Notes: generated by a model not told the origin, from the sequence alone. 64,000 bases of DNA from Paenibacillus_G elgii_A (GCA_042219835.1 JBHJMN010000002.1:1-64000); one strand, 5' to 3'; numbered from the stretch's first letter, positions 27,706 to 36,605 are shown. Numbers and translations: made by a program.

Positions 27706-27855
27706 TTAACATGCCTTCCGAGCGGCGTCAACGGGTTATTTTCGGATAAAACAGGCTCTTGAATACCTATCTTCAACGTTGTATCCTATAGTTGTATCTA
27801 AATTTGTATTGAATGTATGGGTACAATGACTATGGTTCCTATTGGAGGTTTCGAC

Positions 27856-28647
27856 GTGGCAAAAACGAAAGCGGACGCTCCGCTCTATCATAAGCTGAAA
27901 AACCGCATACTGGAGCTGATCGAGTCCGGACGGTACCGGCCGGGGGACCGCTTGCCGACCGAATACGAGCTGTGCGAGCAGTTCGAGGTGAGCCGGACGA
28001 CGGTCCGGCAAGCGCTGCATCATTTGAAGCTGGAGGGGCATATCGAGCAAACGCAAGGCAAGGGCACCTTCGTCGCTTCTTCCAAAATTCAGCAGCCGCT
28101 GTCCAGCTACATCAGCTTTGACGATTATATGAAGCGCTTGGGGCTAACTGGCGAAACGAAAGTACTGGAATTTGCCGTGGTACCGGCAACCGCGAAGCTG
28201 GCCAAGATGCTGCAGGTCACCGAAACGGACCCGCTCTTCAAGCTGATCCGCATGCGCTATGTTGACCGGATGCCCTTGAAATATTCCATTACGTATATTC
28301 CGTGGAAGGTTGCGCCGGGTCTAGCCCTTGAGGAAATTCAAGGCTCGCTGTACGACGTGTTCCGCAGCAAATACGGGCATCAATTAAGCAAATGCGTCGA
28401 CTGGATCGAGCCGATTCTGACCGACGATCAGTACAGCAACTATTTGGAGGCGGCCGTCGGGGCACCCGCCTTGATGGTCCGTTCCGTTACCTACGACACG
28501 GCGGGCATACCGCTGGAACATTCGCAGGAAATATTCCGCGGCGACCGTTCGAAGTTCGTTCTTGAGCGCGACCTCCAGTCGCCTTCTGCGAATTATACGG
28601 GGCTGCTGCCCGACCCGTGGCAGCATGAGCCGGACGGCGCGGAATAA
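27856..28647 (+). CDS. GntR-family (HutC/UTRA) transcriptional regulator
   Basis: 263 residues. Winged helix (PLYHKLKNRILELIESGRYRPGDRLPTE, FEVSRTTVRQALHHL, QGKGTFV) followed by a UTRA ligand-binding domain. Start at the GTG 27856, seven bases after GGAGG; in-frame ATGs further upstream lack such a site. It is divergent from the sugar kinase and GH4 genes and probably represses them, with a phosphorylated sugar as ligand by family analogy. Confidence 0.9.
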   Translation: MAKTKADAPLYHKLKNRILELIESGRYRPGDRLPTEYELCEQFEVSRTTVRQALHHLKLEGHIEQTQGKGTFVASSKIQQPLSSYISFDDYMKRLGLTGETKVLEFAVVPATAKLAKMLQVTETDPLFKLIRMRYVDRMPLKYSITYIPWKVAPGLALEEIQGSLYDVFRSKYGHQLSKCVDWIEPILTDDQYSNYLEAAVGAPALMVRSVTYDTAGIPLEHSQEIFRGDRSKFVLERDLQSPSANYTGLLPDPWQHEPDGAE

Positions 28648-28665
28648 CCCGGAGCACGACAAAGC

Positions 28666-28689
28666 GGCCCGGTTCCAATGAACCGGACC
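28666..28689. terminator. Hairpin between convergent GntR and AraC genes
   Basis: GGCCCGGTTC and GAACCGGACC form a ten-pair stem with one mismatch and a CAAT loop. T-tracts on both sides are weak. Confidence 0.4.
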
Positions 28690-28734
28690 TGTTCCACGCT
28701 TGCCTTGCCTATTCGAAACGGCAGCAGCCCGGGA

Positions 28735-29544
28735 TTAGCCGGAATGATGCTTCTTGACGTATTGCTCCGGCGACGGCCCTACGATCGACCTGAAATCGCG
28801 GATAAAATGGGACTGATCGTAGTAGCCGAGCGTCAAGGAGAGCTGCGACCAATCGGGAACGGAGCCATGGTGCATTTGCTCGGCCGCTTCATGAAGCCGG
28901 TAGCGCCGAATGACCCATTTGGGGCTTACGCCGACATAGCGGTCGAACAAGCGCTGCAGCGTCCGCTTGTGTACTCCGGTTAGGCGCACGGCATCATCTA
29001 CTTTGACGATGGTCCGGTCGTTTCGGATGCGGCTGACGATATCGTTTACCAAGCTGACGTTGTCGTCCGGCGCCGGGAGCCGCTCGCCGAGGAACGTTTC
29101 CACTCGGCGGAGCGCCGGTTCGATCTCCTCCTGGGCAAAAATTTCTTTCTCAAGCGGCCTGCTGTCCATCCCGAACACTTCGCGGAAGCTGACGGAGCTG
29201 TCCGTCAACCGGGATACCGGCTCGTTCAGGAAAGGATAGAAGCCTCCGGGTTTGAATTTCAGGCCAAGCACCCAGCCTCGGTCCTGCAGCAAATGCGAGG
29301 AGGTCGCGCTGGCAACGCCGTAAATGCGCGTAAGCTCCGGTTCGAAAACCAGGTTGACGTTCGGATGGGTTAATACCGTCTGACGATACGGCGCATCTCC
29401 GCGCAAGTCCCACTTGACGATCCAATAATGCTGCACGAAAAAGTCGATTTCCGCCGAAGGCTGGAATCGGGACAATTCAAACTTGGTTTCACCGTTTTTC
29501 GGATGCAATATTCCTCTGGGGGTCTCGTCGGCCGTCCTATGCAT
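28735..29544 (-). CDS. AraC-family transcriptional regulator
   Basis: 269 residues. The N-terminal part (FFVQHYWIVKWDLRG ... HPNVNLVFEP) matches the sensor domain common in this regulator group. The C-terminal 100 residues hold two helix-turn-helices (VDDAVRLTGVHKRTLQRLFDRYVGVSPKWVIRRYRLHEA and LGYYDQSHFIRDFRSIVGPSPEQY). Start at the ATG 29544, six bases from GGGAGAG, instead of the upstream frame. It diverges from the SRPBCC gene, which is its most likely target. Confidence 0.87.
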   Translation of the reverse strand: MHRTADETPRGILHPKNGETKFELSRFQPSAEIDFFVQHYWIVKWDLRGDAPYRQTVLTHPNVNLVFEPELTRIYGVASATSSHLLQDRGWVLGLKFKPGGFYPFLNEPVSRLTDSSVSFREVFGMDSRPLEKEIFAQEEIEPALRRVETFLGERLPAPDDNVSLVNDIVSRIRNDRTIVKVDDAVRLTGVHKRTLQRLFDRYVGVSPKWVIRRYRLHEAAEQMHHGSVPDWSQLSLTLGYYDQSHFIRDFRSIVGPSPEQYVKKHHSG

Positions 29545-29691
29545 CAAATCTCTCCCTTGCTCCGGTGTAATGGGAAAATCGTTCTGTCGCGTTTTTCCTA
29601 TACGCTTGTCCGCAGCCGAATGTATAGTAAGAGTAGCAGTCGGGACGTCCGATTGCAATTCCAAAATTCATTGTTGCGCGGAGGGATAAGA

Positions 29692-30141
29692 ATGGATCTT
29701 GTTTACCATTACTATATCGGGGCGTCGCCTGAGGACGTTTGGCAGGTATTGATTTCGGACGAAGGCGTGAAAAAGACGATGTTCGGCTGTACGATCCGCT
29801 CCACCTTCGAGGTCGGCGCCGATTACGCGTATGTGGGACCCGGAAACGACGGCGACGAAACCGTCCACGTTTACGGCAAGGTGCTCGCCATCGAGCCGAA
29901 CCGTCTGCTCAGCGTGACCGAGCATGCCGGACCGTCTTACCGGGAAAACCACGCCGAGCTGGAGACCCGGATCACGTTCACGCTGGAGCCTATGGGCAGC
30001 TGCACCAAGCTGACGCTCGTTAACGACCAGTGGCCGACCGACCATCCGTCGTACGAGAACACCCGGCAAAGCTGGCCTATGATTTTGAGCAACATCAAAA
30101 CCTACGCCGAAACGGGCAAAACGCTTAATTTCGGTTATTGA
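29692..30141 (+). CDS. SRPBCC (AHSA1/START-like) domain protein
   Basis: 149 residues. The sequence YYIGASPEDVWQVLISDEGVKKTMFG at the start and LTLVNDQWPTDHPSYENTRQSWPMILSNIKTYAETGK at the end are typical of AHSA1-type ligand-binding folds. Start at 29692 behind GGAGGGATAAG; the frame is open upstream but has no site there. A small cytosolic protein, possibly binding a hydrophobic ligand; no reaction can be assigned. Paired divergently with the AraC regulator. Confidence 0.82.
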   Translation: MDLVYHYYIGASPEDVWQVLISDEGVKKTMFGCTIRSTFEVGADYAYVGPGNDGDETVHVYGKVLAIEPNRLLSVTEHAGPSYRENHAELETRITFTLEPMGSCTKLTLVNDQWPTDHPSYENTRQSWPMILSNIKTYAETGKTLNFGY

Positions 30142-30148
30142 TATCGTG

Positions 30149-30195
30149 TCAAACGGGACGGAGACTTGCTTCGTTCCGTTTGACTCTGCGATTTT
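30149..30195 (+). terminator. Terminator after the SRPBCC gene
   Basis: TCAAACGGGACG (30149-30160) pairs with CGTTCCGTTTGA (30172-30183) with one G-T pair. A short T run follows a few bases later. Confidence 0.6.
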
Positions 30196-30375
30196 TGCGT
30201 CGGCACAGGCAATGAACAGAAGGAGCATAATTCAGACGGACCGTTTCGAAGGTGATGCGAAAGCGCTTGCGTCCACTGGTCATCGCCGAAAATAAAGCCA
30301 CCCGATTGGAGATGCATATGCCTCCGTCATGCATAACGAGAATCAGACCTCCGGCTCTTTTGCGCTTTAGCGATT

Positions 30376-31563
30376 TTAGCCCTTCATGCTGTCAGCCGAT
30401 AGGCCGGGAACTGGCTGCGGTTTCTTTTTGGCTTTACCCAAACCGGTCATCCATTGCCCGAGGAACGGAATCTTGGACAGCGCAAATGTGGCCAGCACCG
30501 ACATCGTCGAGCAAAGAATAAAGGCAAGGATCGTGCGAAGCGTGACGTTCACCTGCGGAAGCAGTACGTCAGAGAGCAAGGTAGCGCAGGTCAGCATTAG
30601 CGCATGGATCAAATAAGCGCCATAGGAATATTGGCTGACAATCCAGAGCACACGGCGCGTAAAGCCCTTCGCGGATTCAGCGGCCCGTATTCCGAACTTA
30701 TATGTTACAAGAATTGAAACGATTAAGAAAACCGCCGTCACCGGGCGCAGCAAAAGCAAGTCCTCGTAGTGATTCTGAGATGCGGGGTTGTTTTCGAAGC
30801 CTGCAACGACACGATACGTCAAGTAAGCGGACAAGCTAAAAAAAACGGCATACACCAGCGGCCCGTTGCGTCTCAGCCATTCCCTCCAGTGCGTTAGCGC
30901 CAAACCGGAGACCGCTCCAAGGACGAAGTAGTAGAAGAAATAGAGCGAGTTGCGGTCTGCATATTCGGTCAGCATCGGGGTCAGCACCGGCAGATTCCAT
31001 TGCTCCGCCGCCTGATAAAGCGGCCATATTAGAGTCATACTATACACATACACGATAGCCAAAAGCATCATGGTGGCGATCGCGCGCCCAGATGTCACGA
31101 TTCGGCTTCGTACATTCCGGATCACCCAACGCCAAAGCGGAAACGTCACGTAAAACGGAATAATCATCACAATATACCACAAGTGATACGAGGCTTTGCC
31201 GGTAAATGCCAGCCCCACAAACTGCTGTACGCCTGAGAAGAGGCCGGTGCTTTGCAGCAATGCGGGAGCAGCATAGATGAGGGACCAGAACAAATAAGGA
31301 ACGCCGATGTCCTTCAGCCGCTTTTGCAGAAACGAACTGTAATGTAGCGGCCCGTCATAATTGTAAAATAGCACGAGACCTGTAATAAAGATGAACACCG
31401 GAACAGCAAATTTGGAAAAAAGAAGAAAAAGCGTAAACATCACGCCATCCGAAAGCGTTGTATCCGGCTCGGACAAATAGTGGCCGATCGAGTGCTGCAG
31501 CACAACGGCCAAAAAGGCAAGAGCTCGTAAAACATGTATTTCTTCAATGTTACTTTTTTTCAT
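30376..31563 (-). CDS. Acyltransferase 3 family membrane protein (OafA/YrhL type)
   Basis: 395 residues with about ten membrane segments. The N-terminal HVLRALAFLAVVLQHS, with the conserved Arg and His, and SYGAYLIHALML near the end are hallmarks of the family, which moves acetyl, succinyl or other acyl groups onto cell-surface sugars or antibiotics across the membrane. ATG 31563 is preferred (GAGAAG upstream); a TTG at 31593 adds ten residues. It stands alone between unrelated genes. Substrate unknown. Confidence 0.85.
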   Translation of the reverse strand: MKKSNIEEIHVLRALAFLAVVLQHSIGHYLSEPDTTLSDGVMFTLFLLFSKFAVPVFIFITGLVLFYNYDGPLHYSSFLQKRLKDIGVPYLFWSLIYAAPALLQSTGLFSGVQQFVGLAFTGKASYHLWYIVMIIPFYVTFPLWRWVIRNVRSRIVTSGRAIATMMLLAIVYVYSMTLIWPLYQAAEQWNLPVLTPMLTEYADRNSLYFFYYFVLGAVSGLALTHWREWLRRNGPLVYAVFFSLSAYLTYRVVAGFENNPASQNHYEDLLLLRPVTAVFLIVSILVTYKFGIRAAESAKGFTRRVLWIVSQYSYGAYLIHALMLTCATLLSDVLLPQVNVTLRTILAFILCSTMSVLATFALSKIPFLGQWMTGLGKAKKKPQPVPGLSADSMKG

Positions 31564-31760
31564 TTCGATCTTCTCTGACCCCCCTAACGACAATAAACCC
31601 TACTGTTATGATTCAAACAACTCTATCATTATAGTGTAAAGTATAGCGCTTATGGAAGATATGACGGATTCGGGATTTCTGGAATTGAATTAAAAAATTT
31701 CCGTTTTCTTTTGCAAACGCTGGTTCATCAGCTTCAGGTTAATGCGGCGGATGAACTGAT

Positions 31761-32687
31761 TTACCGGCGTCCTCTATGAAGCTTTGGGCTGATCCACACA
31801 GCGGATTTTCCGGTTTTGGAAGAGGGTTCTGGTTTTGGAGCCTTCGTTTGCTTTGAAACGAACAGGCGGGAAGGGACGGTTTTGCGGGTTCGCGATTTGC
31901 CGCTCCGGCTGGCGGTCACGGTTTTGGCGATGGTTCGTTGTGCGGACCTCGACCGGTATGACGATTTTATAGGCTTAGCCGAATCGTTCGGCACAAAACC
32001 GGTTGCCGGGTAGACGGATTCCGGTGCGTTTGATAGCGGCAAGAACAATAGCGTCCGGGCCGCTTGATCATAAGCAAGCAGGCACGGCTGCGCGTTGCCC
32101 AGACGAAGCTTGGCCGCAGCTCCTGCCGACAACACGAATTGTTCGTTAAGCTCGTTTTGGGGCACCGAGAGGCGGAGCTTGACGGAAGTATTTCCGCGTC
32201 TGGCCCGCACGGTCCGGCTCCTTCGTGCGCCAGCCATTCCGAGCTTGTTCAGTAACGAATACCCGATTCTTACTCTTGGTTCCGATTGGCCCTTTTCGGT
32301 AAGCACGATGACCCGCTCTTTGTTCAAGGTAATTTTGGTCAGAGTCACAGTCTGTTCGAGCTCGTTATATTCCAGCAGGCAGCGGGCTCCTCCCCGCAGG
32401 TTGGCGGCTTGGGCCGTGGCCGGTCCCATTTCGATGTAATGAAACAGGCATTCGTCGTCGTGTTCCCGCACGATGCGGATTTGTTTCCCCGGACTGCCTT
32501 CTTTTTTCAAAACGACCATCGTTCCGTCCCGAAGCGTGTGCAGTTCGTGGTCGTAGCCGTTTATGCAATTCGCGACCACTGTCATCGTATCCTCGCTATG
32601 CTCCGGGTTTACGACGACATCGAATAGTCCTCTAGCCACTTCGATCCTCTCCCGTAATGCCGATGTAAGTTTCTGTCCTGCTAGCAC
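31761..32687 (-). CDS. Unrecognised protein with a basic low-complexity tail
   Basis: 308 residues. I do not recognise the family. Residues 1-230 look like two related beta-rich halves, each with a short stretch around a conserved hydrophobic core (VLKKEGSPGKQIRIVREH; LRGGARCLLEYNELEQTVTLTKITL; LRLGNAQPCLLAYDQAARTLLFLPL). The last 75 residues are Ser, Arg, Lys and Thr rich (KSSYRSRSAQRT, SRSGKSRTRKTVPSR, KPEPSSKTGKS), suggesting disorder and possibly binding to nucleic acid or a charged polymer. No signal peptide or membrane segment. Codon use and placement are consistent with a real gene, although the exact start is uncertain. Confidence 0.6.
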   Translation of the reverse strand: MLAGQKLTSALRERIEVARGLFDVVVNPEHSEDTMTVVANCINGYDHELHTLRDGTMVVLKKEGSPGKQIRIVREHDDECLFHYIEMGPATAQAANLRGGARCLLEYNELEQTVTLTKITLNKERVIVLTEKGQSEPRVRIGYSLLNKLGMAGARRSRTVRARRGNTSVKLRLSVPQNELNEQFVLSAGAAAKLRLGNAQPCLLAYDQAARTLLFLPLSNAPESVYPATGFVPNDSAKPIKSSYRSRSAQRTIAKTVTASRSGKSRTRKTVPSRLFVSKQTKAPKPEPSSKTGKSAVWISPKLHRGRR

Positions 32688-32803
32688 CTATATAAGGTAT
32701 GTCATCCGCTGTCCTATGGTATGGACAGGTGTCTTGAGGCACCTATCACGAAAAAAAGACGCGTTCCCGGAAACAAGGTGTAGGCTTCGCCGAAAAAACA
32801 TAA

Positions 32804-32833
32804 TTGACAATGATAATCATTATCATTTAATAT
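32804..32833 (+). promoter_or_regulatory. Promoter overlapped by a Fur box
   Basis: TTGACA (32804-32809) is followed by the perfect 19-base palindrome AATGATAATCATTATCATT (32809-32827), very close to the Fur consensus, and then TAATAT. Iron-loaded Fur would block RNA polymerase here, so the flavodoxin gene should be on when iron is scarce. Confidence 0.85.
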
Positions 32834-32879
32834 GATTGAGGAAGTAGATGGAGCATGACGGAAACGGAGGAGCTTGAAT

Positions 32880-33320
32880 ATGAAGCTGATTATTGTGTTT
32901 GCCAGCATGACGGGCAATACGGAGGGGATGGCCGACGAGGTCGCAGAGGGGGTACGCGAAGCGGGGATCGAACCGGTCGTCAAAAACGTGATGGATACAA
33001 ACGGTCACGAGCTGGCTGAGTACGACGGCATTATTCTTGGAGCCTACACTTGGGGCGACGGCGAGCTGCCCGACGAATTTCTCGATTTCTACGAAGAGAT
33101 GGACGGTCTGGAGCTGAGCGGGAAAAAGGCGGCGGTCTTCGGTTCGGCCGATTCCTCGTACGCGCAGTTCGGAAAGGCGGTCGACCTCCTCAAGGAGAAG
33201 CTGGAGGAGCTCGGAGCGGACGTTGTCGCAGAAGGGTTGAAGGTCGAGTTAAACCCGTCGGATTCGGAGAAAGCTGCCTGCCGGGCACTCGGCAAACAGG
33301 TGGCGGACGCTTTGGCCTGA
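32880..33320 (+). CDS. Flavodoxin
   Basis: 146 residues. FASMTGNTEGMA is the FMN phosphate loop, followed by IILGAYTWGDGELPDEF and FGSADSSYAQFGKAVD, as in short-chain flavodoxins. It carries low-potential electrons in the cytosol and can replace ferredoxin when iron is short, which fits the Fur box in its promoter. ATG 32880 has GGAGG nine bases upstream; a TTG two codons earlier is too close to that site. Confidence 0.93.
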   Translation: MKLIIVFASMTGNTEGMADEVAEGVREAGIEPVVKNVMDTNGHELAEYDGIILGAYTWGDGELPDEFLDFYEEMDGLELSGKKAAVFGSADSSYAQFGKAVDLLKEKLEELGADVVAEGLKVELNPSDSEKAACRALGKQVADALA

Positions 33321-33364
33321 CACGGCTCGCCTTATCGTAGCGCTGCGCCCGGCGTTTCAGCTCA

Positions 33365-33607
33365 TCAAGCTCGGCCTCGGTCCAGCTCTTTCCGCAGTTT
33401 CGCCAGCGACGCATAACCAGCTTGTCCAGCATCCCTCTCGGTTAAACGCTCTTTTTCCGCAACGGCCTCTACGCGTTGAAGCTCAAGCACGCCGACCGGT
33501 GTGTGCAGCCAGACTCCCTCATTGATCCGCGCGTTCTCCCAGCATGGAAAAGCCGTCGTGACGCTGCCGTCCGACAGCCCTTTCAGCACGTCATTGTCGA
33601 ACAGCAT
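33365..33607 (-). CDS. Small ASCH/PUA-like protein, possibly truncated
   Basis: 80 residues beginning MLFDNDVLKGLSDGSVTTAF with GGGAGG upstream. The text up to RLTERDAGQAGYASLAKLRKELDR resembles the first two thirds of small ASCH-like proteins of Bacillota, which usually continue for several tens of residues. Here a stop falls right after this point. It may be a short form or a broken gene. Role unknown. Confidence 0.4.
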   Translation of the reverse strand: MLFDNDVLKGLSDGSVTTAFPCWENARINEGVWLHTPVGVLELQRVEAVAEKERLTERDAGQAGYASLAKLRKELDRGRA

Positions 33608-33741
33608 CGGCGTTCGCCTCCCGATCATTTACGGCATAAGCTTGGCGCTCCGAAGGGAGCGTGATAAAATCAGTTCAGACGACACTTTGTCGAAGATAGA
33701 TTTCACGCTATGCCAGATTAGGAAAGGAGAGGGGAACCGAT

Positions 33742-34413
33742 ATGTTTACGACTTTTATATTCGATATGGACGGCGTCATCATTGACAGCGAGCCGCTTCA
33801 CTTCAAGGTGGATATGGAGGTGATGGAAGGGCTCGGCGTTCCGATTACGAAGGAGGAGCTGGAAGAGTATGTCGGGATGACCAATCCCGAGATGTGGACC
33901 CGAATCCGGCTGAAATACGGTTTGGAGCCATCTATCGAGGACATCATTGAATTGCAGCTGAAGCGGAAACTGGCGTACTTGGAGGCTTCGGACGACCGGC
34001 CGATTGAGGGGATCGCGGAACTGCTTCATTCGCTGCATGGCAGCAAGCGGATCGGTCTGGCTTCCTCCTCGCCGCGGGTGTTCATTGAGGCGGTGCTGAA
34101 TAAGTTCGGCCTGCTTCCGTATTTCGATTTTGTATTAAGCGGCGAAGAAGTGAACCATGGCAAACCGGCACCGGATGTTTATTTGAAAGCCGCTGAAATG
34201 CTCGGTGCTTCGCCCGATCAATGTATTGTCCTGGAAGATTCCCGCAACGGCGTGGCTGCGGCCAAAGCTGCCGGCATGACGTGCATCGGGTTTCAAAATG
34301 TCAATTCCGGGAACCAAGATTTATCAAAGGCCGATTGGATCGTCGGCTCGATCCGCCAGATCCGGCTCGAAGAGCTCGAGAGGCTGATCCCATCGGCCGA
34401 AGCGGGAGCTTAA
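33742..34413 (+). CDS. HAD-superfamily phosphatase/phosphoglucomutase-like
   Basis: 223 residues. HAD motif I DMDGVIIDSEP, motif II SS (ASSSPRVF), motif III K (GKPAPDVYL) and motif IV (VLEDSRNGVAAAKAAGM) are all intact, with a helical cap of the beta-phosphoglucomutase subgroup (EPLHFKVDMEVMEGLG). It should act on a small phosphorylated metabolite in the cytosol, with sugar phosphates most likely. AAAGGAGAGG precedes the ATG. Single gene. Confidence 0.88.
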   Translation: MFTTFIFDMDGVIIDSEPLHFKVDMEVMEGLGVPITKEELEEYVGMTNPEMWTRIRLKYGLEPSIEDIIELQLKRKLAYLEASDDRPIEGIAELLHSLHGSKRIGLASSSPRVFIEAVLNKFGLLPYFDFVLSGEEVNHGKPAPDVYLKAAEMLGASPDQCIVLEDSRNGVAAAKAAGMTCIGFQNVNSGNQDLSKADWIVGSIRQIRLEELERLIPSAEAGA

Positions 34414-34764
34414 GCCGCCGCGTAGTCGGTCCAACAGAGAAGCGCACCTTTTTTCGGGCAAGAGCGTCATTTGCAGCCCCGGCAGGTGCGCTTCCGCTTG
34501 CCTATCCGTCCCCTCGCAAGAATTCCACCAGTCCCCATGGATCAATCGTTTGTCTTCTCACCCGTATATGGCATAGACGCTGCGTGCGGCGCATAAATTA
34601 CCAAGTACAGGGGAAATGGCAGCGCTTTCGGACAACCTGACCGGCCGTTGGCCGCAAGCGGCAAAGCGGACGGTCCTGTGGTTCGTCTGCTAGGGCGGTT
34701 TACCGTTTCCCCAATCGGCCGCCGCCGAGGCGTCATGTGTGACCGGCGAAACCGTCGGCGTCGG
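34414..34764. other. Intergenic stretch with a long-loop inverted repeat
   Basis: No credible gene in about 350 bases. GAAGCGCACCT (34439-34449) is repeated in inverse at 34484-34494, with 34 bases between; it could fold into a weak terminator for the HAD gene. Nothing else is recognised. Confidence 0.4.
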
Positions 34765-34794
34765 CCTCCAGACCAAGGCAACCTTGCATGGAGG
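34765..34794 (+). promoter_or_regulatory. Hairpin covering the ribosome binding site of the acyl-CoA synthetase gene
   Basis: CCTCCA (34765-34770) pairs with TGGAGG (34789-34794), the Shine-Dalgarno sequence of the next gene; an inner CAAGG/CCTTG lengthens the stem. The structure would hide the site and lower or regulate translation. No known riboswitch aptamer was recognised. Confidence 0.4.
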
Positions 34795-34802
34795 TGGTTT
34801 TA

Positions 34803-36494
34803 ATGCCCGATAAGCCTTGGCTACGTCACTATCCTGCCGAGGTGCCGCCGACGTTCGACTACCCGCGACATTCGCTGGCTTGTTTTTTGACGGAGTCTGC
34901 CCGTACGTATCCGCAGCGCGCCGCTTTGGATTTTATGGGCAAAACAATGACTTACCGTAAGCTTCTGGAGCAAGCGAGCCGATTTGCGGACGCGCTCGTC
35001 CGGCACGGCGTGCGCCAAGGCGACCGGGTGGCGCTCATGCTGCCGAACTGCCCGCAAACGGTCATTGCGTATTTCGGCACGCTGCTTATGGGCGGCATCG
35101 TCGTGATGACCAATCCGATGTACACCCCGCGCGAGCTGGAGTATCAGCTCAAGGATGCGGGGGCCCGGACGATCGTCGCGCTGGATCTGCTGTACCGGCG
35201 GGTATCGGAAATTGCCGAGTCCGCCGAGCTGAGGAATGTCATCGTCACGTCGATCAAGGACTACATGCCTGTCCCGCAAAAATGGCTCTACCCGCTGTTC
35301 GCAAAGAAGCAGGGACTGAACCGGAAAGTCGTATACAGCAACGGTGTCTATCCGTTCCGGCAATTTATGGAGCGGGGTTCCCCGGAGCTTCGGCAAGCGG
35401 AGGTGGACGCGGAACACGATCTGGCTTTGATCCAATATACGGGAGGCACGACCGGGCGGGCCAAAGGTGTGATGCTCACGCATTATAACCTGGTCGCCAA
35501 TACGATTCAAAGCCGGCTGTGGTCCTACCGTTTGAAGCCCGGACAGGAAACGTACTTGTCGGCGCTGCCTTTTTTTCATGTGTTCGGGCTGACGGTGCTG
35601 CTGAATCAGTCCGTTTATTTGGGCGGAACGCTGGCGCTCCTGCCGCGGTTCGAGACCGGCTTGCTGCTTGAGACCGTCCGCCGGACGAAACCGACCGTGT
35701 TCCCCGGTGCGCCGACGATGTATATTGCCCTTCTTCAGCAAGCCCGCAAGCCGCGGTTCAACCTATCTTCGCTGAAGCTGTGCATCAGCGGGGCCGCTCC
35801 GCTGCCGCTTGAGGTGCAGGAGCAGTTCGAGGCCATCTCGGGAGGCCGCCTCATCGAGGGCTACGGCTTAACGGAAGCGTCGCCTGTCACGCACGGGAAC
35901 AACATCTGGGAGCGGCGGAAAATCGGCTCCATCGGGATTCCGTTCCCCGATACGGACGCACGGATTATCGATCCGCAGACGCTGGAGGAGCTGCCTGTCG
36001 GAGAGATCGGTGAGCTTGCCGTCCGCGGACCTCAAGTGATGAAGGGCTATTGGAACCGGCCGGAGGATACGGCGGCGGCGCTGAAGGACGGGTGGCTGTA
36101 CACCGGCGATATGGGAAGGATAGATGAGGACGGCTTTTTTTATATTTTGGACCGCAAAAAGGACTTGATCATCGCCGGAGGCTTCAATATATACCCGCGC
36201 GAGATCGAGGAGGTGCTGTACGAGCACCCGGATGTGGCGGAGGCTGTGGCGGTCGGCGTGCGCGATCCGTACCGGGGGGAAACGGTGAAGGCGTATCTGG
36301 TCATGAAGCAGGGCAGCGAGGCGGGAGCCGAGGAGCTCAACCGGTGGTGCCGGGAGCGGCTGGCCGCTTACAAGGCGCCCCAGATTTACGAATTTCGCGA
36401 TTATCTGCCCAAAACGATGGTCGGCAAAGTGCTGCGCAGAAAGCTGCTGGAAGAAGAGGCGGAACGGACGGAAGGCGAAACGCCCGGCGATTGA
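34803..36494 (+). CDS. fadD: Long-chain acyl-CoA synthetase (FadD/LcfA type)
   Basis: 563 residues, normal length. AMP-binding loop YTGGTTGRAKG, then GYGLTEASPV, YTGDMGRIDEDGF, DRKKDLIIAGGFNIYP and the C-terminal catalytic lysine region (LPKTMVGKVLRR). It converts fatty acids and ATP to acyl-CoA at the membrane or in the cytosol. Start at ATG 34803, seven to eight bases after GGAGGTGG; an ATG at 34788 overlaps that site. Stands alone. It might supply acyl groups to the lipopeptide system, but nothing in its position shows this. Confidence 0.92.
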   Translation: MPDKPWLRHYPAEVPPTFDYPRHSLACFLTESARTYPQRAALDFMGKTMTYRKLLEQASRFADALVRHGVRQGDRVALMLPNCPQTVIAYFGTLLMGGIVVMTNPMYTPRELEYQLKDAGARTIVALDLLYRRVSEIAESAELRNVIVTSIKDYMPVPQKWLYPLFAKKQGLNRKVVYSNGVYPFRQFMERGSPELRQAEVDAEHDLALIQYTGGTTGRAKGVMLTHYNLVANTIQSRLWSYRLKPGQETYLSALPFFHVFGLTVLLNQSVYLGGTLALLPRFETGLLLETVRRTKPTVFPGAPTMYIALLQQARKPRFNLSSLKLCISGAAPLPLEVQEQFEAISGGRLIEGYGLTEASPVTHGNNIWERRKIGSIGIPFPDTDARIIDPQTLEELPVGEIGELAVRGPQVMKGYWNRPEDTAAALKDGWLYTGDMGRIDEDGFFYILDRKKDLIIAGGFNIYPREIEEVLYEHPDVAEAVAVGVRDPYRGETVKAYLVMKQGSEAGAEELNRWCRERLAAYKAPQIYEFRDYLPKTMVGKVLRRKLLEEEAERTEGETPGD

Positions 36495-36550
36495 CGGCAG
36501 GTGGAGGGCTGCCTGATCCACGCCATAATGCGTAAGCTTATATAAAACGA

Positions 36551-36605
36551 AGCAAAGTGCTTCTGCAGGCAGCGGTACACGCTGCGGCAGAAGCACTTTG
36601 CTTTT
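36551..36605. terminator. Strong bidirectional terminator
   Basis: AGCAAAGTGCTTCTGC (36551-36566) pairs perfectly with 36587-36602, with an inner GCAGC/GCTGC. CTTTTG follows on the plus strand and TCGTTTTATA on the minus strand. It separates the convergent fadD and rocF. Confidence 0.88.

Noticed and set aside
25831..27749. Plus-strand frames of 266 and 356 codons opposite the GH4 and kinase genes
   Set aside because: The minus-strand translations carry complete enzyme motifs; these do not.
29428..29691. Upstream extension of the SRPBCC gene
   Set aside because: It runs antisense through the start of the AraC gene and the extra residues look random; GGAGG supports the start at 29692.
30196..30375. 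Small open frames on both strands between the SRPBCC and acyltransferase genes
   Set aside because: No ribosome sites and no family resemblance; treated as non-coding.
34439..34494. Inverted repeat after the HAD gene as a confident terminator
   Set aside because: The 34-base loop and lack of a T run after the second arm make it a poor candidate; it is listed only as a property of the intergenic stretch.
34821..35741. 306-codon minus-strand frame inside fadD
   Set aside because: Antisense to intact AMP-binding motifs, with no recognisable protein.
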